A stretch of DNA of 64,000 bases from an uncultured Prevotellaceae bacterium (lineage in GTDB: Bacteria; Bacteroidota; Bacteroidia; Bacteroidales; Bacteroidaceae), in contig ONMA01000007.1 of NCBI GenBank assembly GCA_900318815.1, positions 1-64,000 on the forward strand. Direction: 5' to 3'. Positions 40,205 to 48,725 of the stretch are shown piece after piece; positions within the stretch are counted from its first letter, which is position 1; each line of letters begins with the position of its first letter. The position numbers and the translations under genes are program-made. Under the pieces are notes generated by a model. It did not search any database, was not told the DNA's origin, and was given only the letters and a program-made list of their open reading frames with translations.

Positions 40205-41992
40205 ATGAAACAACAGAAATTAATTCATGTAGGCAGGATTTGGATGACCATCATGCTTTTAGGGTGGCTCCTGCCTGTGTCGATGAAGGCCGATGGGCCA
40301 TATAAGTTAGTACAGGTGACGGAAGTCAAGGCTGGAGGACTATATGTCTTTGAGCAGAAGGGGTATGTGATGAACAATACAATACCCTCTAATGCATTAC
40401 AGACTACCAATTCATACAAAGCGAAGGGTCTTTCAGGAACTGAAACGTATGTGTGGACACTTGAATCTGCTACAGGTGGTTTCTATATGAAGAATGTTAG
40501 CAATGGTTCTTCGGAAGCCTATTTAAATAATAGTAGTTCGACAAATCTTTCATTTGGTAGTAGTAGCTCTATTTGGAAATTCACATTTGATACGGATGGA
40601 ACGGCTATTATTCAAAACACATCGAATAGCAACCGTTTTCTTGGATACTATACCGCCTCATCCCATGTATATAGAGCTTATGCGGTAAGTAATCTTGAAA
40701 CTTATCCACATGCCATTAAAGTCTATCAATTAGTTGAGTATGAATCTTTCACGGCATCTTTTAGCATAAATGGTTCCCTTGGCAGTCCGACACAATGCGT
40801 TGAATACTCCAACGTTAACTTTCCCTCTCGTCCTGCTGACGTTGAGGGAAAGAAATTCATTGGTTGGAGTACCAGTGCGATTGACGGAAAGACCGATGAA
40901 CAGCCTGACTTGCTATTAGAAACCACGATGCCGTCTAATGACATTACCTACTATGCCGTCTTCGGCAATGTGGTGGAAAGCGAAGTGACTGCTACTTTTG
41001 ATGCCGCAGACATCTCGAACCTCACAAAAGGGGCATACGACAATGACTGGATTGACCCAGCTACAGGTATAGAACTGTGGCTGAATGGAGGCAAACGCTT
41101 CACAGATGCCCCTGCTCGTTTCGAAATCGACGCTACCAATGGCAAATACCTTGGAGTGGAATTGGTTCAAGGATACCTCATTAGTTTGAACGTCACGCTG
41201 ACCGATGCCGCCAATACAATTGTGCAGGTTAGTCCAGGAACATTGACAACCGAGGGGACCGCGCAGACTGTTACGTTCGATGGAATCGTAAACACGGCGA
41301 GATGCTATACCGATGGCAGTCATCCCATCACTATCTCGAAAGTCGTTGTGAATGCCAAGAGCTGGGCAGTAACCAACTACTGTACTACTATCACGGAGAA
41401 CCACCCCGTTACGATTACATCTGCTGCGAAGTACGCTACCTATAGCGCGACGCAGCCCAGCGACTTCAGCGAGACTGGCGTTACCGTGTTTACGGCTCGC
41501 GTCAGCGACGACCGCGTATTGCTCAGCGAAGTGGCCAACGGTATCGTTCCCGCTAACGTGGGCGTAGTGTTATACAAGGACGTTGCTGTAGACGAGACGG
41601 TGACCGTGCCGTCGCGGTCGGCGGTTCTCCCGCCGATTGAGGGCAATGAGTTGTTAGTCTCCGACGGCACTGTGACGGGCGACGGCTCGACGCTCTTTGC
41701 TTTGGCCAATAAGAACCAGGGCGTTGGCTTCTATCGGGTGAAGAATGGCACGACCATCCCTGCGGGGCGGCCCTATCTGGTAATCAGCAATTCTGGTGCC
41801 CGCGAGTTCCTTGGCTTTGACGAGGAACCCGATGGCATCACTTGCGCCGAGGAAGACGACGGCCAGGACTACCGCTATTTCAACCTGAGCGGACAGAGCT
41901 TTACCACTCCACCTGCTCCCGGTCTGTATGTTGTTCGCCCAGTCAAAGGACGCCTGCAAGATATGAGCGGAAAGAAAGTACTCATCAAATGA
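40205..41992 (+). CDS. Second large secreted protein, paralogous in its C-terminal half
   Basis: A signal peptide (MTIMLLGWLLPVSMKA) and a 170-residue N-terminal region with a ricin-like or beta-trefoil look (YKLVQVTEVKAGGLYVFEQKG; YVWTLESATGGFYMKNV). Next comes an InlB-type unit (KKFIGWSTSAIDGKTDE...DITYYAVFG), then the same C-terminal layout as the gene at 37946: a KYATYSATQPSDFS / VPANVGVVLYKD block and the tail YRYFNLSGQSF...GLYVV...GKKVLIK. The last third is richer in GC than the first, hinting at mosaic origin. A GGCGG-hairpin lies inside at 41604-41636. The stop overlaps an ATG (ATGA at 41989), coupling it to the small peptide downstream. Confidence 0.72.
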   Translation: MKQQKLIHVGRIWMTIMLLGWLLPVSMKADGPYKLVQVTEVKAGGLYVFEQKGYVMNNTIPSNALQTTNSYKAKGLSGTETYVWTLESATGGFYMKNVSNGSSEAYLNNSSSTNLSFGSSSSIWKFTFDTDGTAIIQNTSNSNRFLGYYTASSHVYRAYAVSNLETYPHAIKVYQLVEYESFTASFSINGSLGSPTQCVEYSNVNFPSRPADVEGKKFIGWSTSAIDGKTDEQPDLLLETTMPSNDITYYAVFGNVVESEVTATFDAADISNLTKGAYDNDWIDPATGIELWLNGGKRFTDAPARFEIDATNGKYLGVELVQGYLISLNVTLTDAANTIVQVSPGTLTTEGTAQTVTFDGIVNTARCYTDGSHPITISKVVVNAKSWAVTNYCTTITENHPVTITSAAKYATYSATQPSDFSETGVTVFTARVSDDRVLLSEVANGIVPANVGVVLYKDVAVDETVTVPSRSAVLPPIEGNELLVSDGTVTGDGSTLFALANKNQGVGFYRVKNGTTIPAGRPYLVISNSGAREFLGFDEEPDGITCAEEDDGQDYRYFNLSGQSFTTPPAPGLYVVRPVKGRLQDMSGKKVLIK

Positions 41993-42009
41993 CTAAAAAC
42001 GACATGACT

Positions 42010-42159
42010 ATGAAGAAAGAATATGTTGTGCCTAAGACGGCAGTTGTCCACGTAGGTGTGATTCGCCCGTTTGCCTATTCCGGTTACGAGCAGCAATCCA
42101 TGAAATTCTACTCCGAACCAGCAGCGAGCGAGATAGAGTCAGAAGAAGATTTCTTGTAG
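42010..42159 (+). CDS. Second small MKKxYxxPxT-family peptide
   Basis: A 49-residue product, MKKEYVVPKTAVVHVG at the start and an acidic end (ASEIESEEDFL). I chose ATG 42010 because it aligns with the homologous gene at 39969. In-frame ATGs at 41989 and 42004 are possible, and the first overlaps the stop of the preceding gene. No signal peptide or known domain. Confidence 0.6.
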   Translation: MKKEYVVPKTAVVHVGVIRPFAYSGYEQQSMKFYSEPAASEIESEEDFL

Positions 42160-42186
42160 AAGAATCTGCAAAAATCGGGCGGACAC

Positions 42187-42218
42187 TTTGCCATTTGAAA
42201 AATTATGTGTAACTTCGC
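42187..42218 (+). promoter_or_regulatory. Promoter of the MerR gene
   Basis: TTTG (42187-42190), 19-bp spacer, then TAACTTCGC (42210-42218), one mismatch from TAnnTTTGC. It argues that the MerR start is downstream of 42218. Confidence 0.5.
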
Positions 42219-42240
42219 GGCTGAAAAAACAAGAATGACT

Positions 42241-42591
42241 ATGGCACTGAACTTACATAAGAACCTGAAGCTCTACTATTCTATTAAAGAGGTGGCCGAG
42301 ATGTTCGGCCTTAACGAGAGTACCCTGCGCTACTGGGAGACGGAGTTTCCCTACCTGCGTCCCAAGACCCAGGGGCCAAGTAAGGTGCGCCAGTACTCGG
42401 AAAAGGACATTGAGCAAATCAGGCTGATACACAACTTAGTGAAGGTGCGCGGCTTCAAGTTGGCCGCTGCGAAGAAGATGATCAACGCCAACCGCGACGG
42501 CTCCGACCGCAAGGCCGACGTGCTGACACGGCTCATCGCGGTGCGCGACGACCTGCAGACGCTGAAACGGCAGTTGGACGGTCTGCAATGA
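42241..42591 (+). CDS. MerR-family transcriptional regulator
   Basis: A 116-residue DNA-binding protein. The N-terminal winged helix-turn-helix reads YYSIKEVAEMFGLNESTLRYWETEFP, followed by VRQYSEKDIEQIRLIHNLVKVRGFKLAAAKKMI, both textbook MerR. The C-terminus is a short coiled coil (RLIAVRDDLQTLKRQLDGL) for dimerisation, without cysteines for metal sensing. This short form is conserved in Bacteroidota. Its targets are unknown. The start at 42241 (MALNLHKNL) was preferred because the promoter lies at 42210; ATG 42235 is also possible. Confidence 0.9.
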   Translation: MALNLHKNLKLYYSIKEVAEMFGLNESTLRYWETEFPYLRPKTQGPSKVRQYSEKDIEQIRLIHNLVKVRGFKLAAAKKMINANRDGSDRKADVLTRLIAVRDDLQTLKRQLDGLQ

Positions 42592-42717
42592 CGCTATGAT
42601 AAAGCCGGGGAATGACTGGCCTGTTGCTTGCATCAGGGGTGGTCATTCCTCGCTTTTCCGTATATTATCCTGCATACGAAACAGACAAACTAATAAAAAC
42701 AAACGAACTAAAACAAC

Positions 42718-43755
42718 ATGGAAATCATTATCGGATTGCTGATTATTGCCGTTGGCGCCTTTTGCCAGTCGAGCTGTTATGTTCCCATCAACAAGATCAA
42801 GGACTGGTCGTGGGAGAGTTACTGGATTGTGCAGGGCGTATTTGCCTGGCTGCTGCTGCCGTTCCTTGGAGCGCTTCTTGCCGTGCCTGAGGGGCAGTCG
42901 CTCTTCGGCTTGTTTGCCCAGGCCCCGTCGTTCAACCTGTGGATGACCATCCTCTTCGGTGTACTCTGGGGCGTTGGCGGACTCACGTTCGGCCTGTCGA
43001 TGCGCTATCTCGGCGTGGCCCTCGGGCAGTCGATAGCCCTTGGCACCTGTGCCGGACTGGGCACCATCATGGGTCCTGTGCTGCTCAACATCTTCTTCCC
43101 CCAGCTCCATGCGCTGGAGTCGCTCACCTTTGCCGTCATCCTGGGCGTGGTGGTCACGCTCATAGGCATCGCCATCATCGGCGTGGCTGGCAGCATGAAG
43201 GCCGCTTCGCTCTCAGAGGAGGAGAAGAAGGCGGCGGTGAAGGACTTCAACTTCCCCAAGGGACTGGCCATTGCCTTGCTGGCAGGCTTTATGAGCGGCT
43301 GCTTCAACGTGGGCTTAGAGTTTGGCAAGGACATTAACTTCGGCGAACTGACCGACCCGATGTTCCGCACGCTCCCCGCCACGCTGCTCGTCACCTTCGG
43401 CGGGTTCCTCACCAATATGCTCTATTGCTTCTATCAGAACCAGGTCAACGGCACCTGGGGCGACTACAAGAAAGGCAGCGTCTGGGCCAACAACCTCGTG
43501 TTCTGCCTGCTGGCCGGTGCCCTTTGGTACTCGCAGTTCTTCGGACTGGCCTTGGGCAAGGGCTTCCTCACTGGCAGTGCCACGCTGACCACGTTGTCCT
43601 TCTGCATCCTCATGGCCCTCAACGTCGTGTTCTCCAACGTCTGGGGTATCATCCTCAAGGAGTGGAAGGGATGCTCGCAGAAGACCATTGCCGTGCTCAT
43701 TTGCGGCATCATCGTCCTCGTCATCAGCTGTTTCCTGCCACAGCTCATCGGGTAG
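42718..43755 (+). CDS. rhaT: L-rhamnose/H+ symporter RhaT
   Basis: Inner-membrane transporter of 345 residues with ten hydrophobic segments. Family features include the N-terminal GAFCQSSCYVPINKIKDWSWESYW, FGVLWGVGGLTFGLSMRYLGVALGQSIALG (in parts) and GFMSGCFNVGLEFGKDI. It is expected to import rhamnose with a proton. No rhaA/B/D or rhamnosidase gene is nearby, so substrate assignment rests on family only. Its 3' end runs into a long hairpin at 43791. Confidence 0.93.
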   Translation: MEIIIGLLIIAVGAFCQSSCYVPINKIKDWSWESYWIVQGVFAWLLLPFLGALLAVPEGQSLFGLFAQAPSFNLWMTILFGVLWGVGGLTFGLSMRYLGVALGQSIALGTCAGLGTIMGPVLLNIFFPQLHALESLTFAVILGVVVTLIGIAIIGVAGSMKAASLSEEEKKAAVKDFNFPKGLAIALLAGFMSGCFNVGLEFGKDINFGELTDPMFRTLPATLLVTFGGFLTNMLYCFYQNQVNGTWGDYKKGSVWANNLVFCLLAGALWYSQFFGLALGKGFLTGSATLTTLSFCILMALNVVFSNVWGIILKEWKGCSQKTIAVLICGIIVLVISCFLPQLIG

Positions 43756-43790
43756 CCGACACCTCACTGCCTGATTGATTCAAAACAGTT

Positions 43791-43859
43791 AAAAATACCT
43801 TATAACCAGCGGAAACTGAAAGAAAAAACACACTTTCCGCTGGTTATAAAGGTATTTTT
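43791..43859 (+). terminator. Long hairpin terminator after rhaT
   Basis: Arms of 25 and 26 nt (AAAAATACCTTATAACCAGC... and complement with one bulged base) around an 18-nt loop, ending in a T-run. The stem abuts the promoter of the next gene. Confidence 0.85.
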
Positions 43860-43861
43860 AT

Positions 43862-43870
43862 TATATTTGC
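43862..43870 (+). promoter_or_regulatory. -7 box of the AAA ATPase gene
   Basis: TATATTTGC, a match to TAnnTTTGC, 30 nt before the ATG at 43900. Confidence 0.6.
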
Positions 43871-43899
43871 AGCGGATTTGTGTTTAACAACGTTTTTTT

Positions 43900-45327
43900 A
43901 TGATCATAGGACGTGAAAAGGAACAGCGTGAACTGTTGGGGCTTCTTGAAAAAGAGGAGTCGCAGTTTTGTGCCGTATATGGCAGAAGGCGTGTAGGCAA
44001 GACGTATCTCATACGCGAGACATTCAATTATCAGTTCTGCTTCCAGCATACAGGAGTAGCGAAAGGAACGCTACGCCAGCAACTGACGGCATTCCGCAAC
44101 TCATTGTCGGCGGCAGGCTTTGCCAAGTGTGCCATACCAAAAACATGGATGGAAGCCTTTGAACTGCTGAAGCAGCTCATCAACAATGCCCCTGCCGGCA
44201 AGAAAGTCCTATTTATCGACGAGCTTCCCTGGATGGATACGCCCAAGGGAAACCTTATCGGTGCGCTGGAAAACTTCTGGAACGGATGGGCAACAGCACG
44301 CAGAGAGAAGGATATCGTACTCATTGTATGCGGCAGTGCCACTTCATGGATCAGCAAGAAACTGCTGAAGGACAAGGGTGGACTTCGCGGAAGACTGACC
44401 AACCGCATAAAACTCGTTCCATTCACCTTGCGTGAGTGCGAGCTGTTTGCTAAAAGTGCCTATCTGGCCTTAGGCAGGAAGGATGTGCTGGAACTCTACA
44501 TGATTCTCGGCGGTATACCTTACTACTGGAGTTTTCTGAAAAAAGGATTAAGTGTGGCACAGAACGTCGATCAGCTGTTCTTTACAGAGACGGCACAGCT
44601 TCGTGATGAGTTTGAGGCACTCTATGCCATCTTGTTCAAGCGTCCGGAAAATTACCTCAAGGTCATAGCATGTCTGAGCAATGGCAGGAAGTCGGGCATG
44701 ACCAGAGAGGAGATCCTCGCAATGAGCAAAATCTCTGACGGTGGCACCTTCTCCACCGTACTGGAAGAACTGGAAGAGTGTGGGTTCATACGCCGCTTCG
44801 CTTCTGCCGATACCACAGAGACAAATGCCATGTATCAGCTGATAGACAACTACACCTTATTCCATTACCTCTGCATCAAGAAGAATGCCTTCAGCGATGA
44901 ACGTTACTGGTCGAACACCTTCACGTCCTCATCGCATAGTGCCTGGAAGGGACTTGCCTTTGAGCGGGTGTGCCTTCAGCACATTCCGCAGATCAAAGCT
45001 GCCCTTGGCATCTCTGGTGTCCAGACCAACGTGTGCTCATGGTTCGCACGAGGGACTGACGAGCGGCGCGGGGCACAGATAGACTTGGTCATCCAACGTG
45101 CCGACGGCTTTACCGACCTCTGTGAGATGAAACACTCCACCGGTGTTTTCACAATTGACAAGGACTATGCCGATGACTTGCAAAACAAGCATAACGCCTA
45201 TCAGGAACAATCAAAGGACAAGCGTACACTACACCTTGTCATGGTAACGACGAATGGCGTCATGCACAACAACTACTACAATCTCATACAGAATGAGATT
45301 GTCATGGATGACCTGTTTGCCGTTTAG
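43900..45327 (+). CDS. AAA ATPase with C-terminal PD-(D/E)XK-like (DUF234-type) domain
   Basis: A 475-residue cytosolic protein of the archaeal-type ATPase/AAA_14 family common in Bacteroidota. The Walker A is VYGRRRVGKTYLI (residues 26-38), Walker B VLFIDELPWMD (about 103-113), and sensor region VCGSATSWISKKLL. A winged-helix part (ILAMSKISDGGTFSTVLEELEECGFIRR) is followed by a nuclease-like core, RRGAQIDLVIQRADGFTDLCEMKHS, with the D...E-x-K pattern. Such proteins are often scattered as single genes. Their role (possibly toxin, defence or DNA-related) is not settled. It has its own promoter. Confidence 0.88.
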   Translation: MIIGREKEQRELLGLLEKEESQFCAVYGRRRVGKTYLIRETFNYQFCFQHTGVAKGTLRQQLTAFRNSLSAAGFAKCAIPKTWMEAFELLKQLINNAPAGKKVLFIDELPWMDTPKGNLIGALENFWNGWATARREKDIVLIVCGSATSWISKKLLKDKGGLRGRLTNRIKLVPFTLRECELFAKSAYLALGRKDVLELYMILGGIPYYWSFLKKGLSVAQNVDQLFFTETAQLRDEFEALYAILFKRPENYLKVIACLSNGRKSGMTREEILAMSKISDGGTFSTVLEELEECGFIRRFASADTTETNAMYQLIDNYTLFHYLCIKKNAFSDERYWSNTFTSSSHSAWKGLAFERVCLQHIPQIKAALGISGVQTNVCSWFARGTDERRGAQIDLVIQRADGFTDLCEMKHSTGVFTIDKDYADDLQNKHNAYQEQSKDKRTLHLVMVTTNGVMHNNYYNLIQNEIVMDDLFAV

Positions 45328-45533
45328 GCTAAGGTGTTCCGCTGGGTCCGTCCAAGAATTACGACATCAAGCACCGTATGGGTGATGAGTTAGAGAGGCA
45401 AAAAAGGGAATTTCTTGCAAAAATGCTATTTAGTTGCAACGAAAACAGAGCTGTTAGTGGATAAATGAACAACTAATTCGATATAATCATGTTAAACTAT
45501 TATTATTCTGCAATATAATTGGGAAAAAATACG

Positions 45534-45542
45534 TATCTTTGC
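45534..45542 (+). promoter_or_regulatory. -7 box of the toxin-partner gene
   Basis: TATCTTTGC, a match to TAnnTTTGC, 26 nt before the ATG at 45569. Confidence 0.55.
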
Positions 45543-45568
45543 CTGCGATAATAATAAGATAGTAGCGT

Positions 45569-45760
45569 ATGACCGAGGTTCATAAACGATATCGCTTGAC
45601 TTCTACCGAGGAGCCTACCGACGAAATGTTGCATGCCCTGATGGAGGACGTGGCCCAAGCTGCACGCGAGTCGAGTGCCAAGGCTGAGGCTGAGAAGAAA
45701 CGTAGGTTTCAGGCTGTAACCAAGGAGATTGAAGAGTGGAAAAGTACGGTAGGACTATGA
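45569..45760 (+). CDS. Small partner (probable antitoxin) of a zeta-type kinase
   Basis: A 63-residue helical, charged protein (MTEVHKRYRLTSTEEPTDEML, then QAARESSAKAEAEKKRRF in two parts) of the kind that precedes zeta-toxin-like P-loop kinases in Bacteroidota. Its TGA overlaps the ATG of the kinase gene (ATGA), showing translational coupling. The kinase itself is broken, so the partner now appears to be an orphan. The antitoxin role is inferred from the pairing. Confidence 0.6.
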   Translation: MTEVHKRYRLTSTEEPTDEMLHALMEDVAQAARESSAKAEAEKKRRFQAVTKEIEEWKSTVGL

Positions 45761-45890
45761 CTGATAGGAAACCCACACTCTGTGTTGTTGCCGGCCCCAA
45801 CGGTTCGGGCAAATTTTCCGAACAACCAATGGCCAACTCTTCAAGCAATACACCGACGATATCCCTGAATGGGCAAAGACAATAAAATAA
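45757..45890 (+). pseudogene. Zeta-toxin-like P-loop kinase, internally deleted
   Basis: The start is intact, MTDRKPTLCVVAGPNGSGK, a Walker A loop of the zeta/AAA_33 type. Immediately after the lysine the sequence jumps, in another frame, to the protein's C-terminal end QLFKQYTDDIPEWAKTIK-stop (45890). Only about 40 of the roughly 190 codons remain, so the toxin is dead. The stop TAA overlaps the start ATG of the next gene (TAATG). Confidence 0.7.
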
Positions 45891-47128
45891 TGAAGAAAAT
45901 CATCCTTTCCTTTATCCTCGCCCTCGCCACTATAACTGTCATAGCCCAGGACAAACTTATCCACGTGGCCGACAAGTCGACTTCATGGAGAAAGGATAAA
46001 CCGCGGACGACGCTGTTCGACAGCGAGATGGCGCGACTGCTGATGCCGCAGGAAGCGGCTTTCGGCGTGGAATGCATCCCGTCGTTCTCGCCGGAGTGGA
46101 CGCTTACCTACGACTCCGTGGCTCGCTTGCTTGTCTATCGTGAGGCACAGACGAGCATCTGGCACACCACATTCCAAGCCACGCATAAGAAAAAGAAGAT
46201 TGGCGAGAAACGGTACAAATGGTTTTCTATAAAGCGTCCGAAGGGCTACGTTGCGCCCGATGTCAAGACCTTTACGATGGCCGTCAGCGATGACCAAGTG
46301 GGGATTCTGCGGGCTGTTTGGAAGACCGCCATATATGGTGCCGAAGACCGCGAGGTATTCATCATCGATGGCGTGAAATGGGAGTATTTCATCGATGGTC
46401 GCCGGGCTAAGTCGCATCGCGATAAAAACGTGCTTGTGGCGTTCACTGAGGATTTGCGCAAAACCGTCCGTAGCGGCGACGTGAACCGCAAGGATTCGCT
46501 CATCGGCAACGAGTTCCAGCGCGTTGTCGACGGTCTGACCATCGCCCCGCCGCCCGAGGTCTTTCCGCCAGGCACCGTGCGCAAGCTCATCGTCTGGAAC
46601 GGCACGGTTCTCAACGACTCGCTCGACAAATTCCGCACTTACGGGACTATCGGAAGTGACGAGAAGGTTTATTTCTACCGTCGTCACCAGATTGTTAAAA
46701 GCATCAGCTTCCACTACGAGGAAGAGGAGAAACGGGAGTTTGCCGAGAGATACGGCATTACGGCCAAGGACCTCGTGATGGAATTCAAGACTGTGCCCGA
46801 CACGCTCTGCGACGCCTACGTCCGCCAGCATCCCGAACTGAAGCAGACGCGCCGCTACATCGAGGGCTACGTCCTGGGCGAAGACGACCAGCCGCTGGCC
46901 GATGCGTGGATAAGTTGTGATACAGGGTTTATGGGAGCCGCCACCGACAGCACCGGACATTTTGTGATGTGGCTTCCTCGTACCGTCACCAGATTAAACG
47001 TAGAGCTTGTAGGCTTTCATACAATCCGTCATCAAATCCAGCCCGCCGATACCATCTTGAATTTCCGCATGAAAGATGCGACTAAAATTAAAGAAGTGAA
47101 GGTGATACCCAAGAAGCAATCGAAGTGA
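45890..47128 (+). CDS. Secreted protein with C-terminal carboxypeptidase-regulatory-like domain
   Basis: A signal peptide (IILSFILALATITVIAQ) and about 310 residues without recognised domain. The C-terminal region RRYIEGYVLGEDDQPLADAWISCDTG...ATDSTGHFVMWLPR (about 325-385) has the CarboxypepD_reg-like / TonB-linked beta-sandwich pattern. It is probably periplasmic or surface-bound. I set the start at ATG 45890 (MKKIILSF), which directly precedes the signal peptide; the longer frame from 45869 belongs to the toxin remnant. Function unknown. Confidence 0.7.
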   Translation: MKKIILSFILALATITVIAQDKLIHVADKSTSWRKDKPRTTLFDSEMARLLMPQEAAFGVECIPSFSPEWTLTYDSVARLLVYREAQTSIWHTTFQATHKKKKIGEKRYKWFSIKRPKGYVAPDVKTFTMAVSDDQVGILRAVWKTAIYGAEDREVFIIDGVKWEYFIDGRRAKSHRDKNVLVAFTEDLRKTVRSGDVNRKDSLIGNEFQRVVDGLTIAPPPEVFPPGTVRKLIVWNGTVLNDSLDKFRTYGTIGSDEKVYFYRRHQIVKSISFHYEEEEKREFAERYGITAKDLVMEFKTVPDTLCDAYVRQHPELKQTRRYIEGYVLGEDDQPLADAWISCDTGFMGAATDSTGHFVMWLPRTVTRLNVELVGFHTIRHQIQPADTILNFRMKDATKIKEVKVIPKKQSK

Positions 47129-47381
47129 TATCAAAGGCTACGATGAAAAATTGATTGGTTACGAATTGGCAACCGTACTCAATTCCACATTCTGCCATAA
47201 ACTGCATCCGCTCGAGCTATGCTCGCTTGCTACCAACGGGACGCAAGAAAGAACACTCGACGGTGAGTCACCAGCCTGTTTCAATGGCTCATTGTCGGGG
47301 TAAAGATACACAGAATATATGAGAATACAAAACTTTTGAGGGATTTCTCGCACATTCTTCTTTAGTCTCATGATTTTGTGC

Positions 47382-47390
47382 TACCTTTGC
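47382..47390 (+). promoter_or_regulatory. -7 box of the KilA-N gene
   Basis: TACCTTTGC, a match to TAnnTTTGC, 29 nt before the ATG at 47419. Confidence 0.6.
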
Positions 47391-47418
47391 ACACATAATT
47401 AGTAATAGACACTATCCT

Positions 47419-48237
47419 ATGGCAAAGAAGAATGAGATTATCGTCAAAGATGTAACTATCAAGACTATGTCAAAAGATGATATAGATTATATTAGCATCA
47501 CGGATATCGCCAGACAGAAAAACGCCACAGACCCCAATGGAGTAATAGCGAACTGGATGCGTAACCGCAACACCGTAGAATTTCTTGGTATATGGGAGAC
47601 TCTTCACAACCCCAATTTTAACCCCCTCGAATTCGAGGGGTTTAGAAAAGAGGCTGGTTTGAATGCTTTTACGCTTTCGCCTACTCGTTGGATTGAAGCT
47701 ACCAATGCTATTGGGATTGTTTCGCAAGCGGGACGCTATGGAGGAACCTTTGCTCAAACCGATATAGCCTTCGAGTTTGCATCGTGGATTTCCGTTGAGT
47801 TCCGCCTTTACCTTGTTATGGAGTTCCAACGCTTGAAGGCAAAGGAACAGGAATTATTGGGATGGACTGCCAAAAGAGAACTATCCAAGATTAACTACCA
47901 TATCCATACTGATGCCATTAAGAGTCATCTGATTCCTGAAGAAATCACAGCTGCTCAGGCAAGCATCATCTATGCCGAGGAAGCCGATGTGCTGAATGTG
48001 GCAATGTTTGGAATGACAGCCAAGCAATGGCGAGAAGCCAATCCAGAACTGAAAGGCAATATCCGTGATTATGCCACCATTAATGAATTGATATGCTTGT
48101 CGAATATGGAGAACATCAATGCCGTGCTTATCAATGATGGTGTGCCACAAGGTGAGAGACTTGTTAAACTCAATCAGATTGCTATTCAGCAAATGCAAGT
48201 GCTGGAAGGAAACAGCAATAGGAAACTGCTGAAATAG
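47419..48237 (+). CDS. KilA-N domain protein
   Basis: A 272-residue protein with the KilA-N DNA-binding domain known from phages and large DNA viruses: ISITDIARQKNATDPNGVIANWMRNRNTVEFLGIWE (about 27-62), TLSPTRWIEATNAIGIVSQAGRYGGTFAQTDIAFEFASWIS (in parts). The C-terminal half (SKINYHIHTDAIKSHLIPEE...AKQWREANPEL) matches the extension common in Bacteroidota copies. These proteins are scattered mobile-island genes of uncertain role. The last 20 codons are duplicated about 1.1 kb downstream, bracketing two AT-rich genes. Confidence 0.92.
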   Translation: MAKKNEIIVKDVTIKTMSKDDIDYISITDIARQKNATDPNGVIANWMRNRNTVEFLGIWETLHNPNFNPLEFEGFRKEAGLNAFTLSPTRWIEATNAIGIVSQAGRYGGTFAQTDIAFEFASWISVEFRLYLVMEFQRLKAKEQELLGWTAKRELSKINYHIHTDAIKSHLIPEEITAAQASIIYAEEADVLNVAMFGMTAKQWREANPELKGNIRDYATINELICLSNMENINAVLINDGVPQGERLVKLNQIAIQQMQVLEGNSNRKLLK

Positions 48238-48329
48238 CTTTATTCAAGTAATCACATTCTCCGACCCTATATTTCCGGCAAAGCGAGAAAAAGAATAATA
48301 TCGAATCAGGTATAAGATAACATCGTTAA

Positions 48330-48713
48330 ATGATAACAAAATCGTATAATATGGAGAAATTCAGTTCATCAAACAAACTCATTTTTGTTAATATCAACAA
48401 ATCTTTCGAGGCGATGAAGAATAATGATACCGCCAGCCCTCACTATCGCGAAAGTTTGAAAGAATGTACGGTTAAGTATTGGGCTGTCAAAGATGAAAAG
48501 GCTTTTGCGGCAACTCATATCCTTGGTTGCTATCAAGGTAAGGTAATTGAGGTTGTTAAAATAGCCAATGTAAGATTAGCCAGTACTGATGAATACCCAG
48601 GAAGAAAGGTATTCGAAGGTTCTGAGGAAAAAGAATCTCCTTACATAGGATTGGATTTGCATGATGTGTTCGACAATTTAGCGAACTTTCACACAAAGTA
48701 CTGGAATCTTTAA
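48330..48713 (+). CDS. Hypothetical protein of the KilA-N island
   Basis: A 127-residue AT-rich gene. The product (MEKFSSSNKLIFVNINKSFE from the second Met, then ...CTVKYWAVKDEKAFAATHILGCYQGKVIEVV) has no signal peptide. I cannot assign a family; the KYWAVKDEKA...GxxxG...V pattern is beta-rich. The start may be 48330 or 48351. It is 12 bp upstream of another unknown gene, and the base composition of both differs sharply from the surrounding chromosome, suggesting transfer as a unit. Confidence 0.6.
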   Translation: MITKSYNMEKFSSSNKLIFVNINKSFEAMKNNDTASPHYRESLKECTVKYWAVKDEKAFAATHILGCYQGKVIEVVKIANVRLASTDEYPGRKVFEGSEEKESPYIGLDLHDVFDNLANFHTKYWNL

Positions 48714-48725
48714 CACTCAATCGTT

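Noticed and set aside
41604-41636. Hairpin in the secreted-protein gene as another in-frame insertion
   Set aside because: It resembles the FAH-gene palindrome, but the paralogous protein at 37946 has nearly the same spacing there, so an insertion is not demonstrated.
45350-45465. Possible gene fragment reading KNYDIKHRMGDELERQKR
   Set aside because: Open for about 36 codons only, with no recognised family and no start signal; left unannotated.
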